From: Aporrectodea caliginosa
Taxonomy: Eukaryota; Annelida; Clitellata; Crassiclitellata; Lumbricidae
DNA: 64,000 nt
Reading direction: 5' to 3'
NCBI GenBank assembly: GCA_020284085.1
Contig: JACEVL010000828.1
Coordinates: 284,501-348,500 of the forward strand
Part shown: piece after piece, positions 10,681-20,815 of the stretch
How the letters are laid out: each line of letters begins with the position of its first letter
Numbering within the stretch: position 1 is the stretch's first letter
The notes under the pieces: model-generated
The model's database searches: none
The model's input: the letters and a program-made list of their open reading frames with translations, nothing else
What the model was told of the DNA's origin: nothing
Program-made: the position numbers and the translations under genes

Positions 10681-11487
10681 TCAATGACTTATCAGGCACG
10701 GTCCATGTACCCAGGTAATAAAGTTTAAATTCGCATGTAACTCTACACAGAAATTAGTTGAACATTAATAGAATCGATTCTTTATTATTTTCAAGAAATG
10801 GCGCAATTGCACCTGAACAGCTGCCATAATATAAGTTTTTATGAGTCAGGCAACAATACTTTTTATTTTCCGATACAGACTAGGACATACCATTTAAAGA
10901 AAGTTAGGTCATTATTATTTATAGGAAAGTTCTTTCTGTCAAATCGATTCTCTTTTTCTTGAACTTCATTCTCTTCATTTTCTTCCCCAACCTGGAAAAT
11001 ATGAAAAAGTAAACAGTTATAAATGGATAAGGCAAGAAATCTGAAATAAGATTTTACATGATGTACTCTAGTTGGATATTAAGGACTAGGAACATAGACT
11101 AAACATTTTGGCCTAACAATGCTACAGAATTCAATTTCATGTCTTATCTTATTCATTTGCTGACATTAGAATCTTTCAAATTAATTTTAATTTGCACGGT
11201 CACTAAATACGTCATAATTGAATGCTTAAACACTATTACAATTAGCGAATTACATTTTAAAAATTTATTGAAATTTTTGATAAATTCGATAATTTTTTAA
11301 ATTTTAAAACGCGTTGGGGCAAATCTTACAGTACGAATTTTAAAGAAATATTTGACATGATAACTAACTGCACCAAAAGGCAACGAGTTATCACTATTAC
11401 GTTGAGGTTCTAGAATTTTTTTTTTCACTCCACCCTACTGTAGAATTCATTGTATCTGTATTGGCAGTTTCAATCAGTTAGTTTAGT

Positions 11488-11825
11488 TCCCGGTGCAGAA
11501 ATTCTACTGTTGCTATGGACGACACACTGCGTGACGTCACAAACTTGCCCCGGTGCAGATTTAGGAAATATGAAGAGAAACTTCCATGTATTTCTAATAA
11601 TTTCGTTTAACTCCGGTGCAGATTTTAAGGTTATTGAGTGTATAATTATCTCATGTATTTCTAAGGGCGATTGGCACCGGGTTATAGAGGTCGGTGCGGA
11701 AACCTATAGCCGTTGCCAATGGCAACGTATTGTATGACGCAAGAAACTTGCACCGGTGCAGATTTGGTGAAGCAGCGGGAAATTTTACGATGGGAGAGAT
11801 GAGTCGGTGCAAATCTGATTTGTAC
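11488..11825 (+). repeat. Clustered CCGGTGCAGATTT motifs with RFX- and CRE-like palindromes
   Basis: CCGGTGCAGA(T/A)TT-type words occur at about 11490, 11550, 11613 and 11753, with variants at 11672, 11691 and 11803. Two ~75-bp segments are duplicated at a ~202-base spacing (11490 and 11692). Within them lie TGACGTCA (11532-11539, a perfect CRE palindrome) and GTTGCCAATGGCAAC (11712-11726, an RFX/X-box-like palindrome). This could be regulatory or a decayed repeat; no gene start is evident downstream. Confidence 0.5.
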
Positions 11826-13300
11826 TGCAATGCATAAGACCCGTTTCGCCCCCAAATTTTACACACTTGTGGCCTATTATAAAAGGTACACAGAGGTATC
11901 AGTCGTTTTATCAGTCGTTGGATGATCGTTGTAGATGAGTCGTAAGTCGTCAATCTACACAGGAAGAAAGAGGAACTCTGAGTTCTTTTACGTACCAAGG
12001 GTAACAGTATAATAGCAGAGGTTTATTCTTTCAGTAGTTAGGTTAAGAACACTTTCTGTCCAAAAGCTGTCGTTGTTAGAAGATAACTTTGACGTTGTGA
12101 ATTACATTAAAATAGAAGTGAATTTAACGCCGTGTGACTCTGTTAACTCTGCCAGCTACTCGTAGTGCTTAGAGGCCAGAAATCGGTTTAAGTCCCCTTG
12201 CCAAAACGCAGGAGCCGAACACGAACTGGAATCTTCTCTCCCTGTGGTCCTGGGCTCTTTCGCCGTCCTGGTTCAACGTAGAAGAGTCCCGGCCTCGCCC
12301 GTGTGAGTTCATCCGACCAGCTTCGCATCGAACCTTCGGTCGGTGGAGGCTGCAGTTATTTGGATATGCTCTAGAAGCGATTACCCGCATCGTACGGACG
12401 GTGCCCCTACCACCCAGACCGGAATGACCACACCACGACCACCAAACGCTCCCGTCGGTCCGCAATAGTCCGTTTATGCAAAAGGCGCTATTTAAATGTT
12501 TGGCTTCGTAATGGATAATGCGCCAAGAAGAAGAGTAACTCTTAGAGAAAGCCATAAATATGAATTGCTAGCGACTTCCTCTTCGTAGCCTCGGATCATA
12601 ACAGCTGGTGGCCAGTTATTTCCTTCACAGTCTGACAGTTTTCTATGTGTATGCCTATTCAACAGACCTCCTATGAACACAATTCCAGCATAGGCCTACA
12701 TATTTACCAAAAATTGTGTAATAATAATATTTTGACATTATAATGTAAAAACAGATGGAGACGACGCTTGTCTACTTGTTTTACCTGATTACTTACGTTT
12801 AGTGGTTGTTTTTTTGATCAAGCATGAGTCCTTGCAGGTTGCTAGATTTTTCTTTTTCTGTAAGCATTCTTTCACACACGGATCCTCCGTATCGGACCCG
12901 GAAGCAGAATCGAATAATTTCTTGACTTCATCGGGTCTTACGTTCGAACGCTTATGGACTTCCTTGTTTTCTCTGGCGAGGCAGGTTGCTTAAATTTAAA
13001 ACCAGATTACAGTTAAAAACGAGCAATAATCTTCAAAATTTCTGTTTGTATTCTTTTCTATCCTTTCATTTGACTTTAATGCTGAATTGTGCGTATTTCA
13101 ACCATAAGATCCAGTCCTACGGAACAGCACGTTTGATGGCTTTTAATGCGTGCTTTCAATTCGTAATAAACAAAAGGCCTAATAGGCCTAAAATGTCTAT
13201 GCATGTCACCGACCTTGTCGGTCTCTGATCAACATCTCCATCAATTCGACCAAATATTTCGTCTAAATTCAGAATGGGCGCAGTAGGCCTAATATCGGAC
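11826..13300. other. Non-coding stretch, partly LINE 3'-UTR-like
   Basis: 12169-12500 is more GC-rich than its surroundings and ends in 'GGCGCTATTTAAATG', a 3'-end style seen in the LINE fragments of this window. It is probably an old LINE/SINE 3' region. No coding motif was recognised in 12169-12680 on either strand. Confidence 0.35.
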
Positions 13301-13309
13301 ATGTTTAAG

Positions 13310-13562
13310 TTTTTTGGTGCCAGGTTTGAGTTCCAGATCAGTCTACTTTGTCGTTCCTGTCAAGAAAGTTGGTTGGCTCCATGTGTGTGCGTGGGCCCAC
13401 CATTGTGACTCTTTCTATTTTCCTTTGCATTGTTTTGCTATCTGATGTAATAGTCTAGTTGCAAATGACATTTAAAATCATATAGACTAGCGTAGGAAAA
13501 GCGCTTTCGTGAGATACTTAGAAATGCGCTATATTAAGTCAATCAATCAATCAATTTCGTTT
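13310..13562 (+). repeat. SINE-like repeat with (TCAA)n tail
   Basis: Begins with a B-box-like 'GGTTTGAGTTCC', contains 'GTTTTGCTATCTGATGTAAT' shared in variant form with about 49280-49310, then 'AAATGCGCTATATTAA' and a (TCAA)4 tail. Confidence 0.45.
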
Positions 13563-13635
13563 ATTCACAACACCAAGCTGACAGGTCGCAACTTGTTACA
13601 GGTAACAGATAGGAAAAATTGTCTAAGCTCTGACA

Positions 13636-14030
13636 GTTATCGTATCGTATCGTATTTAAGTATTTATAAAGCGCCTCTCGTAGGGTGAACCGTTCAGAAG
13701 CGCTCCCAGTGTGCTAAGCCCCGCGAAAATAAACAGGTTTTGAGAAAAGCGAAGGAAGAAGAGAGACTGACAGAGAGAATTTTAGAGCGAACAGAAGGAG
13801 AAAGAGCATTCCAAAGAGAGGGACCAATTGAAGCAAAGGAATGAGCCTGAGCCATAGCAGTTCTACTACGGGGAACCAAGAGGTCAAGTCTATTGCAGGA
13901 ACGAAGTGGACGGTGGGAGGAAGCCGAGTGAGGCCGAAGAATTACGCCAACCAGATATTGAGGGGTAAGACCCCTCTGAGCCTTGAAGATCAGACAGAGG
14001 ATTTTGAATTGTATGCGAGCTGTTAGTTAT
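13636..14030 (-). pseudogene. L2/CR1-like LINE ORF2 C-terminus and 3' end
   Basis: The minus strand reads RIQFKILCLIFKAQRGLTPQ, YLVGVILRPH, RLDLLVPRSRTAMAQAHSFA, SIGPSLWNALSPSVRS and FLKTCLFSRG to a stop at 13694. This is the classic C-terminus of L2/CR1-type LINE proteins (Y..L, R.FS..GP.LWN.LP). It is followed by 'GCGCTTTATAAATAC' and an (ATACG)n tail at 13637-13657. The frame is open over this stretch but 5'-truncated. Confidence 0.75.
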
Positions 14031-14041
14031 TTAAACACTGA

Positions 14042-14596
14042 CTAACCTACAACTCCCTACAATACTCCCATCCCAAATATCTCCGCGACCTCTTCACCAT
14101 TCAGCAAACCCGCTCTACCCGATCATCCTCCGTTCTCACTTTCTCTCGAACTCCGGTCACTACTCATCTCAAGTTCTCCAACCGAGCCATATCCAACACT
14201 GCATCACGTCTGTGGAACGATCTGTCTCCTGAATTCCTCACTTTTTTGGTTCCTCCACCATCATCGCCAATCACCTACCATCATCTGCCTCAGGCTCCTC
14301 TATTCATCACCCCTAAGACTTTCCACTCGAAACTAAAGTCTCTCCTCTTCAAGAACTCCTACCCCGTCTCAACTGATCATCTACCTTCCAACTCTCGACC
14401 TACACGACACCCACCTTAGCAGCTTCTCTGACCATGTGATCCACTGGAAACCGGACTCGGACCTCCTTCGGACTGCTCTCTTGGACAACCCTTTTGACTA
14501 GACGCAGCGCTCGTGAATAAGCTGGTGCCCTGCGCTTGGCTTTCGAGTGGCACTTTAGAAGTTTGGAGATTACGATTGCGATTACGATTATTAAAC
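14042..14596 (+). pseudogene. L2/CR1-like LINE ORF2 C-terminus and 3' UTR, opposite strand
   Basis: The plus strand reads YNSLQYSHPKYLRDLFTIQQ, then VTTHLKFSNRAISNTASRLW, NDLSPEFL and KTFHSKLKSLLFKNSY, followed by a ~200-bp 3' UTR and a (GATTACGATT)n tail at 14572-14592. Same protein region as the neighbouring minus-strand copy but clearly a different subfamily. The two meet head to head near 14031-14041. Confidence 0.7.
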
Positions 14597-14700
14597 TATT
14601 AATTGTTGAAATAGAAGTTGGATTGAGGGAAAAAATTGTTTCCGTAAATAGAGGCAGATTGATGAAACTAAGTCTTTGCTTATAACCCTGGTACCGGGTA
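14597..14700 (+). repeat. Dispersed repeat 'AAATAGAAGYTGGATTGA'
   Basis: AAATAGAAG(T/C)TGGATTGA, AATTGTTTCCGTAA and TTGATGAAACTA recur at about 34625-34705, and a shorter form at 40350-40400. Family unknown. Confidence 0.5.
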
Positions 14701-14753
14701 AGACTCAGTCTAAAAAATGGTTCAAACTTCGCTTCGAAAACGTTCATTAAAAA

Positions 14754-14981
14754 GTATGGCACACTGTCATAAATAGTATCGTGGGCTGAAGGATCATACA
14801 GTATCTTTTGGCATGCTGTGCGGACGCCGGACGGTACCAGGTTTTCTAATGACGACACTAAACCTAACCGAACCTCACGACGCCAGTAAACTTACTCACT
14901 ATATCCTTCAGCCCACTATACTGTAAGCTTGCCAAAAGTATAATACAGTATTTAATCTCTCACCAATCACCAATCATCAGG
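14754..14981 (+). repeat. Palindromic ~225-bp repeat, copy 1
   Basis: CACACTGTCATAAATAGTAT through CAATCACCAATC. It is repeated almost identically at 15413-15628. Its two ends are inverted: ATCGTGGGCTGAAGGAT near the left, and ATCCTTCAGCCCACTATACT near the right. MITE-like. Confidence 0.7.
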
Positions 14982-15410
14982 ACAAGATAGGAGAGGACAG
15001 GACAGAATCAGAGAGGACAGGTTAGGGCAAGACAGGAATAGACAGGTCAGAATAAGAGAGGACAGAACAGGTCAAGAGAGAAACAGAGAGGACAGAACAG
15101 GACAGGACAGGATAGGAGAAGATAGGACAGAATCAGAGAGGACAGTTTAGGACAAGACAGGAATAGACAGGTCAGAATAAGAGAGGACAGAACAGGTCAG
15201 GACAAGATAGGAGAGGACAGGACAGAATCAGAGAGGACAGGTTAGGGCAAGACAGGAATAGACAGGTCAGAATAAGAGAGGACAGAACAGGTCAAGAGAG
15301 AAACAGCGAGGACAGAACAGGACAGGATAGGACAGGATAGGAGAAGATAGGACAGAATCAGAGAGGACAGGTTAGGACAAGACAGGAATAGACAGGTCAG
15401 AATAAGAGAG
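14980..15410 (+). repeat. GA-rich minisatellite with higher-order unit, array 1
   Basis: Built from AGGACAGGACA-type words (GACAGAATCAGAGAGGACAG, GACAGGTCAGAATAAGAGAG, CAGGTCAAGAGAGAAACAG). The blocks recur in the same order, giving a higher-order unit of roughly 120-220 bases. It sits exactly between the two copies of the palindromic repeat. Confidence 0.85.
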
Positions 15411-15412
15411 GA

Positions 15413-15628
15413 CACACTGTCATAAATAGTATCGTGGGCTGAAGGATCATACAGTATCTTTTGGCATGCTGTGCGGACGCCGGACGGTACCAGGTTTTCT
15501 AATGACGACACTAAACCTAACCGAACCTCACGACGCCAATAAACTTACTCACTATATCCTTCAGCCCACGATACTGTAAGCTTGCCAAAAGTATAATACA
15601 ATATTTAATCTCTCACCAATCACCAATC
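15413..15628 (+). repeat. Palindromic ~225-bp repeat, copy 2
   Basis: Near-identical to 14754-14981, with a few base changes (CCACGATACTG here, CCACTATACTG in copy 1). Confidence 0.7.
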
Positions 15629-15807
15629 CGACAACCAGCAGAACAACCAAGAGCTTCATCGTCTACGGTGCAGGGACTCTTCTTCAAAGCGAGTGTTGTT
15701 GAATTCAGTCAACGCCGATTGCCTCTTGCTTCTGTGAGCCTTAATCTACGAATTTATATAGAACCTCCGCTACAGGCCTAAATTTGCATAAACATTCATT
15801 TCTATAT

Positions 15808-15843
15808 ATCGTATCAGTTTTAGGCTGATACGATATAGAAACA
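15808..15843. other. Short hairpin-forming inverted repeat
   Basis: TCTATATATCGTATCAG, a 7-base loop, then CTGATACGATATAGAAA. The arms are nearly perfect. No downstream T-run or gene to give it a role. Confidence 0.5.
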
Positions 15844-16379
15844 AATTGCTTTGTCGTACTCGCATGCCTGCACTTTGACAATTAGTAATGCAGCCATTTA
15901 AACTGGTGTATCTGATAATAAGACACAGATTTTGTGGCCAGCACTCAGACTAGTAGAAAAAGCCACGAAGACTGTCTACCAACAGGCTAATATGTGCATC
16001 CTTTGATGCGAGTCACTTTGTGCCGATGAGATAGCTAACCCCATCAGTGTCTAATTGTAATAACCGTTACTGGTATAATTTCAGGCCAATTGGCTAGCAC
16101 TTGAAATCTTCTCAAAATTAACGATATGAAAATATTATGTAAAGAAATGTAAAAAATGTGTGCAATTAATCGATTCTCGCGACAGGTATTTCATCTTATA
16201 AGCTAGTTTAAATTCCACAGTTGGCTATTAGGGTATATATCACAATGACAGTTTCCAATAAAATTGGTGATAAGAATTAGACAACTGCACTAGACACGAG
16301 ACAACGAAATGTAAAGTTATTTCATGATTTCTATCTGCTCTATCTATCTTCAATCCCATGTGATTGCAAGTTTCTGGTC

Positions 16380-17100
16380 AGAGGGGAGGGGAGGGCAGAA
16401 GTTAAGAGAACAGGACAGGACAGGGTAGGAGAGGGAGGGACAGAATAAGCGAGAACAGAACAGGTCAAGAGAGAAACAGCGAGGACAGAACAGGACAGGA
16501 TAGGACAGGATAGGAGAAGATAGGACAGAATCAGAGAGGACAGGTTAGGACAAGACAGGAATAGACATGTCAGAATAAGAGAGGACAGAACAGGTCAGGA
16601 CAAGATAGGAAAGGACAGGTCATAATAAGTAAAGACATAACAGGTCAGGACAAGATAGGAGAGGACAGGACAGAATAAGAAAGGATGGGAGAAGTCAAGA
16701 CAAGATAGGAAAGTGCAGGACATAATAAGTAAAGACAGGACAGATCAGGACAAGATAGGAGAGGAAAGGACAGAACAAGAGAGGACATGACAGGTCAGGA
16801 CAAAGTAGGATAGGACAGAACAAAATAGAAGAGGACAGAATTGATCAGGATAAGAGGATTGACAGACAAAGAGAGGGCAGGAGGGTCAAGACAGAATAAG
16901 AGAGGACAAGGCATATCACGAGAAAATAGAAGATAGTAGGGCAGGACAGGAGAGGTCAAGACAGAATAAGAGAGGACAAGGCATGTCAGGAGAAAATAGG
17001 AGATAGCAGGGCAAGTCAGGACAGGAGAGGACAGGGCAGAATAAGAGAGGACAGGACAGGGCAGGATAGGGCAAGAGAGAAGAGAAGAGAAGAAAAGATA
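16380..17100 (+). repeat. GA-rich minisatellite, array 2
   Basis: Same word set as array 1. The stretch at about 16455-16585 matches about 15287-15418 almost base for base, including CAGGTCAAGAGAGAAACAGC. The remainder is a drifting series of AGGACAAGATAGGA units. The open frames on the minus strand are low-complexity and not genes. Confidence 0.85.
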
Positions 17101-17454
17101 AAGGGTCAGATCCAAATGTAATAGGAGAAAATATCGAATCTCCAACCGAGTAATTTCATGATTGAATTTTCTTGGCACTTGACGACAACGAGAAATGGTC
17201 CTAAGACCATCGAGGACCTAAGGTGCTTCATCGCGACGTCGGTCGTTAGTCTTTTGGATTAGGATCGTCGAAAAATACATAAACCAAATCATCATCCTTC
17301 CTTTCGGTCAAGGCTTATTGGACGGCTTCCTCACTAATTCTCCTCTGTGTTTGCATACATGTAAGAGTTATGTGCTGTGTCTCAATGCATTTCAAATCGC
17401 ATATTAGCTGCTCTGGTTTCTAGTTGTGTTCTTGGCTGCGCTGCATCTTACTTG

Positions 17455-17690
17455 CGTGATCTTTGCCGCCCAAAGCTGACGTTGCACCGCGTCGGGTGCT
17501 TCATTCTCCGACGACGGGTGAGCTCCTGGTTCCACGGGCTCGCTTAACTCATAGGCAGTTCCGTGCTTTTTCGGTTGTGGGCCTTACACCTGGAATGACC
17601 TCCCGCTTGAGCTTCGCTTTTTATTCATGGTATAAGTCGCTCAAGTATTTTCTTTAGTCGTCAGAATTAATGAATGAGAATGAATGAATG
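17455..17690 (+). pseudogene. LINE ORF2 C-terminal remnant (family B, copy 1)
   Basis: LHSPTTGELLVPRARLTHRQ then FRAFSVVG, with a frameshift into YTWNDLPLELR, 'GTATAAGTCGCTCAAGTATT', CTTTAGTCGT and a (GAAT)n tail. Typical LINE C-terminus. It supplies the uninterrupted version of the site invaded by the MITE at 39158-39610. Confidence 0.65.
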
Positions 17691-17950
17691 AATCCTCGGA
17701 AAGTTGTTTGCAGCTCGCGATTTATTATAATTAATATAATATTTATTTTAGTATAATTTATTATTATTACTACATGTATTACACCGCTTCGCACGGGTTA
17801 TCTCTACCGTTATATATCGTTCCCGCTTGATTGGCTGCTTTGGCTGGTACTCACCGGGTGCGCCCGTGTACTTGAATTTGCTCTATTCTATATTAGTCTA
17901 GGCGCAAAAAATGGAAAATCCCGTGTAAGAAGCAAATCATGTTCATTTTT

Positions 17951-19139
17951 GGCAACATACATTTTTACACTAATTCGACCCTGCTGATTACGAATATCGC
18001 TGTTGCCAAGCTGGATTTTTGACCTGAAGGTCATTTCAAAATCAGAAAAAATAAAATCTAACAAAATTCAGAGAAAAATGGCCAGATCTGAGCCAATAAT
18101 GGTTGAATTCGACTAATTCTTTCTTACTTTTTCGCGACTTAATAAGGATTACCTGTGGCAAGAAACAAGGTTACTAAATGAAAGACGATCCAAGGTTATT
18201 TCAAGGTCAAAAAGGGCAATTTCAGGTCAAAATCTGGGGAAATGGCCATAACTCAGTCAAATATTGTTCTATTTGGGTGATTCTTTCATCTTTTTGCTCG
18301 CACCGATAAGGGCTACATTTGCGTAGTTCTTAAAAAGGCTAACATGACCCAAGGTCAATTCAAGGTCAAAATTAAGGCGAAAACGCCATAACTCAGTCAA
18401 ATATTGTTCTATTTTGGCGATTCTTTCATCTTTTTGCTCGGGACGATAAGGGCTACATTTACATAGTACTTAAAGGCTAACATGACCCAAGGTCAATTGA
18501 AAGTCAAAATCAAGGGAAAGAGGTCATTACTCAACTAATATTGTTCAATTTGGGTTAATCTTTACCTGTTTGCTCAGACCGATAAAGTTAACTCAAGGTC
18601 ATTTCAAGATCAAAGGTAAAAATCAAGAAAAATTTCCATTACACAGAACTGGCAATGATTTCAAATGTAGCCTAAGCTTGTCAATTTTGTCACGTTACAG
18701 TAACGCACTAACGTAAACTTTGCCTTTTGACGGATCTTAAATTTATTTGTCTTTGATTCTTGCTAGATTTCATTTTTTTCGTAATCAGCAGGATCGAATT
18801 AGTGGAAAGACGTTGCCACATAGAGTATCCAAAAATCTTTACTGAACGCCATATCGCTTGGTATATCTCAAATCGCCGATTTCGTAGACAGCAGGTTGAC
18901 TTCAGCAGCAAGGGGTAAAACTAAGGTCAAGTTTCATGATCCAATGAAAAAGAACAAACCACAAACATTCCAAGCACTGTACATCCCAACATTATTGGCT
19001 GAGATCTGGCCATTTTTATCTGAATTTTGCTAGATTTTATTTTTTCTGACCTTGAAATGCCTTCAGGTCAAAAATCCAGCTTGGCAACAGCGATTTTCGT
19101 AATCAGCAGGGTCGAATTATTGTAAAAAAGTATGTTGCC
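17951..19139. mobile_element. Foldback element with ~155-bp inverted arms
   Basis: The left arm begins GGCAACATAC and the right arm ends GTATGTTGCC. The arms (about 17951-18110 and 18980-19139) share CGACCCTGCTGATTACG, GCTGTTGCCAAGCTGG, TTTTTGACCTGA and TGGCCAGATCT as inverted copies. A third partial copy of the end lies at about 18755-18810. The centre holds a ~120-bp tandem repeat (see 18180-18610). No coding capacity. Confidence 0.8.
18180..18610 (+). repeat. ~120-bp tandem repeat rich in AAGGTCA
   Basis: Units share CCATAACTCAGTCAAATATTG, GATTCTTTCATCTTTTTGCT, CGATAAGGGCTACATTT and GGCTAACATGACCCAAGGTC. Each begins with one or two AAGGTCA words. At about 18349 two are spaced AGGTCA-5-AGGTCA. 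Confidence 0.8.
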
Positions 19140-19734
19140 AAAAAAGAAGAACAAAGGGAAGAAGGAGAAGAACAATAAAAGAAAGAACAAGAGAATGAAG
19201 AACGGGACAAATGGCGATTGGGAAGATTATAGCGAGTAGAACTAAGGCGAAGTGCGAAGAAAGAACTAATTTCAAGGCAAATTTCAGAGAGGAAGATAAT
19301 AGTCGAAATGTGCGAAGATCTGTAAATGTATGTACACGAGAAATGTGCACACTTAATTAGTCCGAAACTGTCGCTAGATGACGCCCCATCGACCCAGACC
19401 ATCAACGTTCTTGGCCTTCTAATGACGATAATGACAATTACGGATATTGCTTTTTTTCATCGTAGGATTATAGAATTTACTGAATAAATTGGTCAAAAGT
19501 TACCTTAGAAAATTGAACTCTATTTTTGTCATCTGATTTCGCGAAATTGTTTATTTTGAAACATTTTTATAATTCGAACGTACAAAGAGTTCCTCCTTAG
19601 TGGTTTTTTCGTTTTCTTGTGCGTCCTGAGAATATCTGGAAACTTTAAGTTGGCCTTCTACGTAACGTGGAGTTTCAATGTTTCAGTCACGTTTGACTGA
19701 CTCATTGATTCTGCGATCAACAGATTCGCTATTT

Positions 19735-19895
19735 TGTATTGGTTGAATTGTTGGTTTGATTGATTGATTGAGTGATGGACTGATTCACGCATTATTCGAT
19801 TTAGCTATTCAGTGATTTACTGATTAACTCACTCCCTAATTGATTGATGGATTTGGTTGTTTTAATGACTGATTGATTGAGGGCTTGCTTGATTG
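19735..19895 (+). repeat. Degenerate (TGAT)n microsatellite
   Basis: TTGATTGATTGATTGAGTGA and related words over ~160 bases. Confidence 0.7.
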
Positions 19896-20184
19896 ATCTA
19901 GACAAAAACATCTTGCTTTCATAACATGCAAACTTCGCGGTGTTTAAGCGTGTATAGGCCTAATAGTATAATTATAGTAAGACTTATATAATTAAGGTAT
20001 TTCCCGTGAAAGAAAGCTATAGGCCTATTCTTCTAACAGTTTGTTATCGTGAAGCGAGCGTCAGAGGCGCCCATAATAGTTGCCAAAAGTTTTGGGCTTT
20101 TCCTGATCCAACGACAGTAACATTTCGCATCAACTGTCTTTTTGTAAAATGTGAACGTTTAAAACAAACGTTATACCTTTCCTC

Positions 20185-20450
20185 AGTTCTTCACACTGCC
20201 GCTCGCTTAGTAAATGTATTGTTCCCAGAGATCACATCAAACCTACACTGCAACAACTTCACTGGCTTCCCATCCGCGCCCGTATCACCTTTAAACTCTC
20301 CTTCCTGATGTATCATCCACTCTGAAACCTCACCCTCATGCATGACATCAATGGTTGCGCCATGTTTTGCCTTCAATGCTAAACTCCGATCGTCCAAGCG
20401 AGATTTGTACTGCACCTCGCATTGTGCCATTTTCGCTCAATTTAAATCAA
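20185..20450 (+). pseudogene. L2/CR1-like LINE ORF2 remnant
   Basis: The plus strand reads HTAARLVN, then in a shifted frame DHIKPTLQQLHWLPIRARIT, FKLSFLMYHPL and, further on, LNSDRPSEICTAPRIVPFS. The 'LHWLP...RI.FK' block is diagnostic of the C-terminal region of L2/CR1-type LINE proteins. Contains stops and a frameshift. Confidence 0.7.
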
Positions 20451-20689
20451 ATTTAAAAATTCTTCTGTTCTAACTAAACTTTGACTAGGAATGTAGCATA
20501 ACGCGCTCTCAGTAGGTCTGACGTACAAGATGACGTAGTAACTATTATTTCATTAATGGAGTGTGTTATGGTGAGTTATAGGCTACTAAGTCTTATACTC
20601 GCATAATTTCATAAAGCTAAGCCATTGTTGAAAAATATTTCGTTCAATTAGTTTTTTTAAATTATGACTACAAGCTAGGGTGGAGCTTA

Positions 20690-20812
20690 ACACAGTTCTT
20701 GTCTCACGTCGTTTGTGCACAGGCAAAATCTTGAAGCACATAAAAGGACACACACTGGAGAAAAACCATACATTTGTCAATTATGCAAGAAAACATTCTC
20801 ACGACTTGGTGA
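20690..20812 (+). pseudogene. C2H2 zinc-finger fragment
   Basis: In one plus-strand frame: [20 protein letters not shown] then [14 protein letters not shown]. That is the second half of one finger with HxxxH-type ligands, the TGEKPY linker, and the first half of the next finger with its CxxC. The sequence then runs directly into the truncated pol end of the Gypsy-like element at about 20815, so it is a fragment of a polydactyl zinc-finger gene cut by the element or its deletion. Confidence 0.6.
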
Positions 20813-20815
20813 GTG

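Noticed and set aside
14400..14858. 152-residue minus-strand frame, partly repeated at 15242-15511
   Set aside because: It spans a LINE 3' UTR and the palindromic repeat; the shared N-terminus merely reflects the repeated DNA.
15242..17178. Minus-strand frames rich in Ser-Cys-Pro-Val-Leu
   Set aside because: Translations of the GA-rich minisatellite; no domain, and the unit is not a multiple of three throughout.
20704..20815. Last ~35 residues of the Gypsy gag-protease frame
   Set aside because: This stretch is the antisense of a C2H2 zinc-finger fragment, so it is not part of the element protein.
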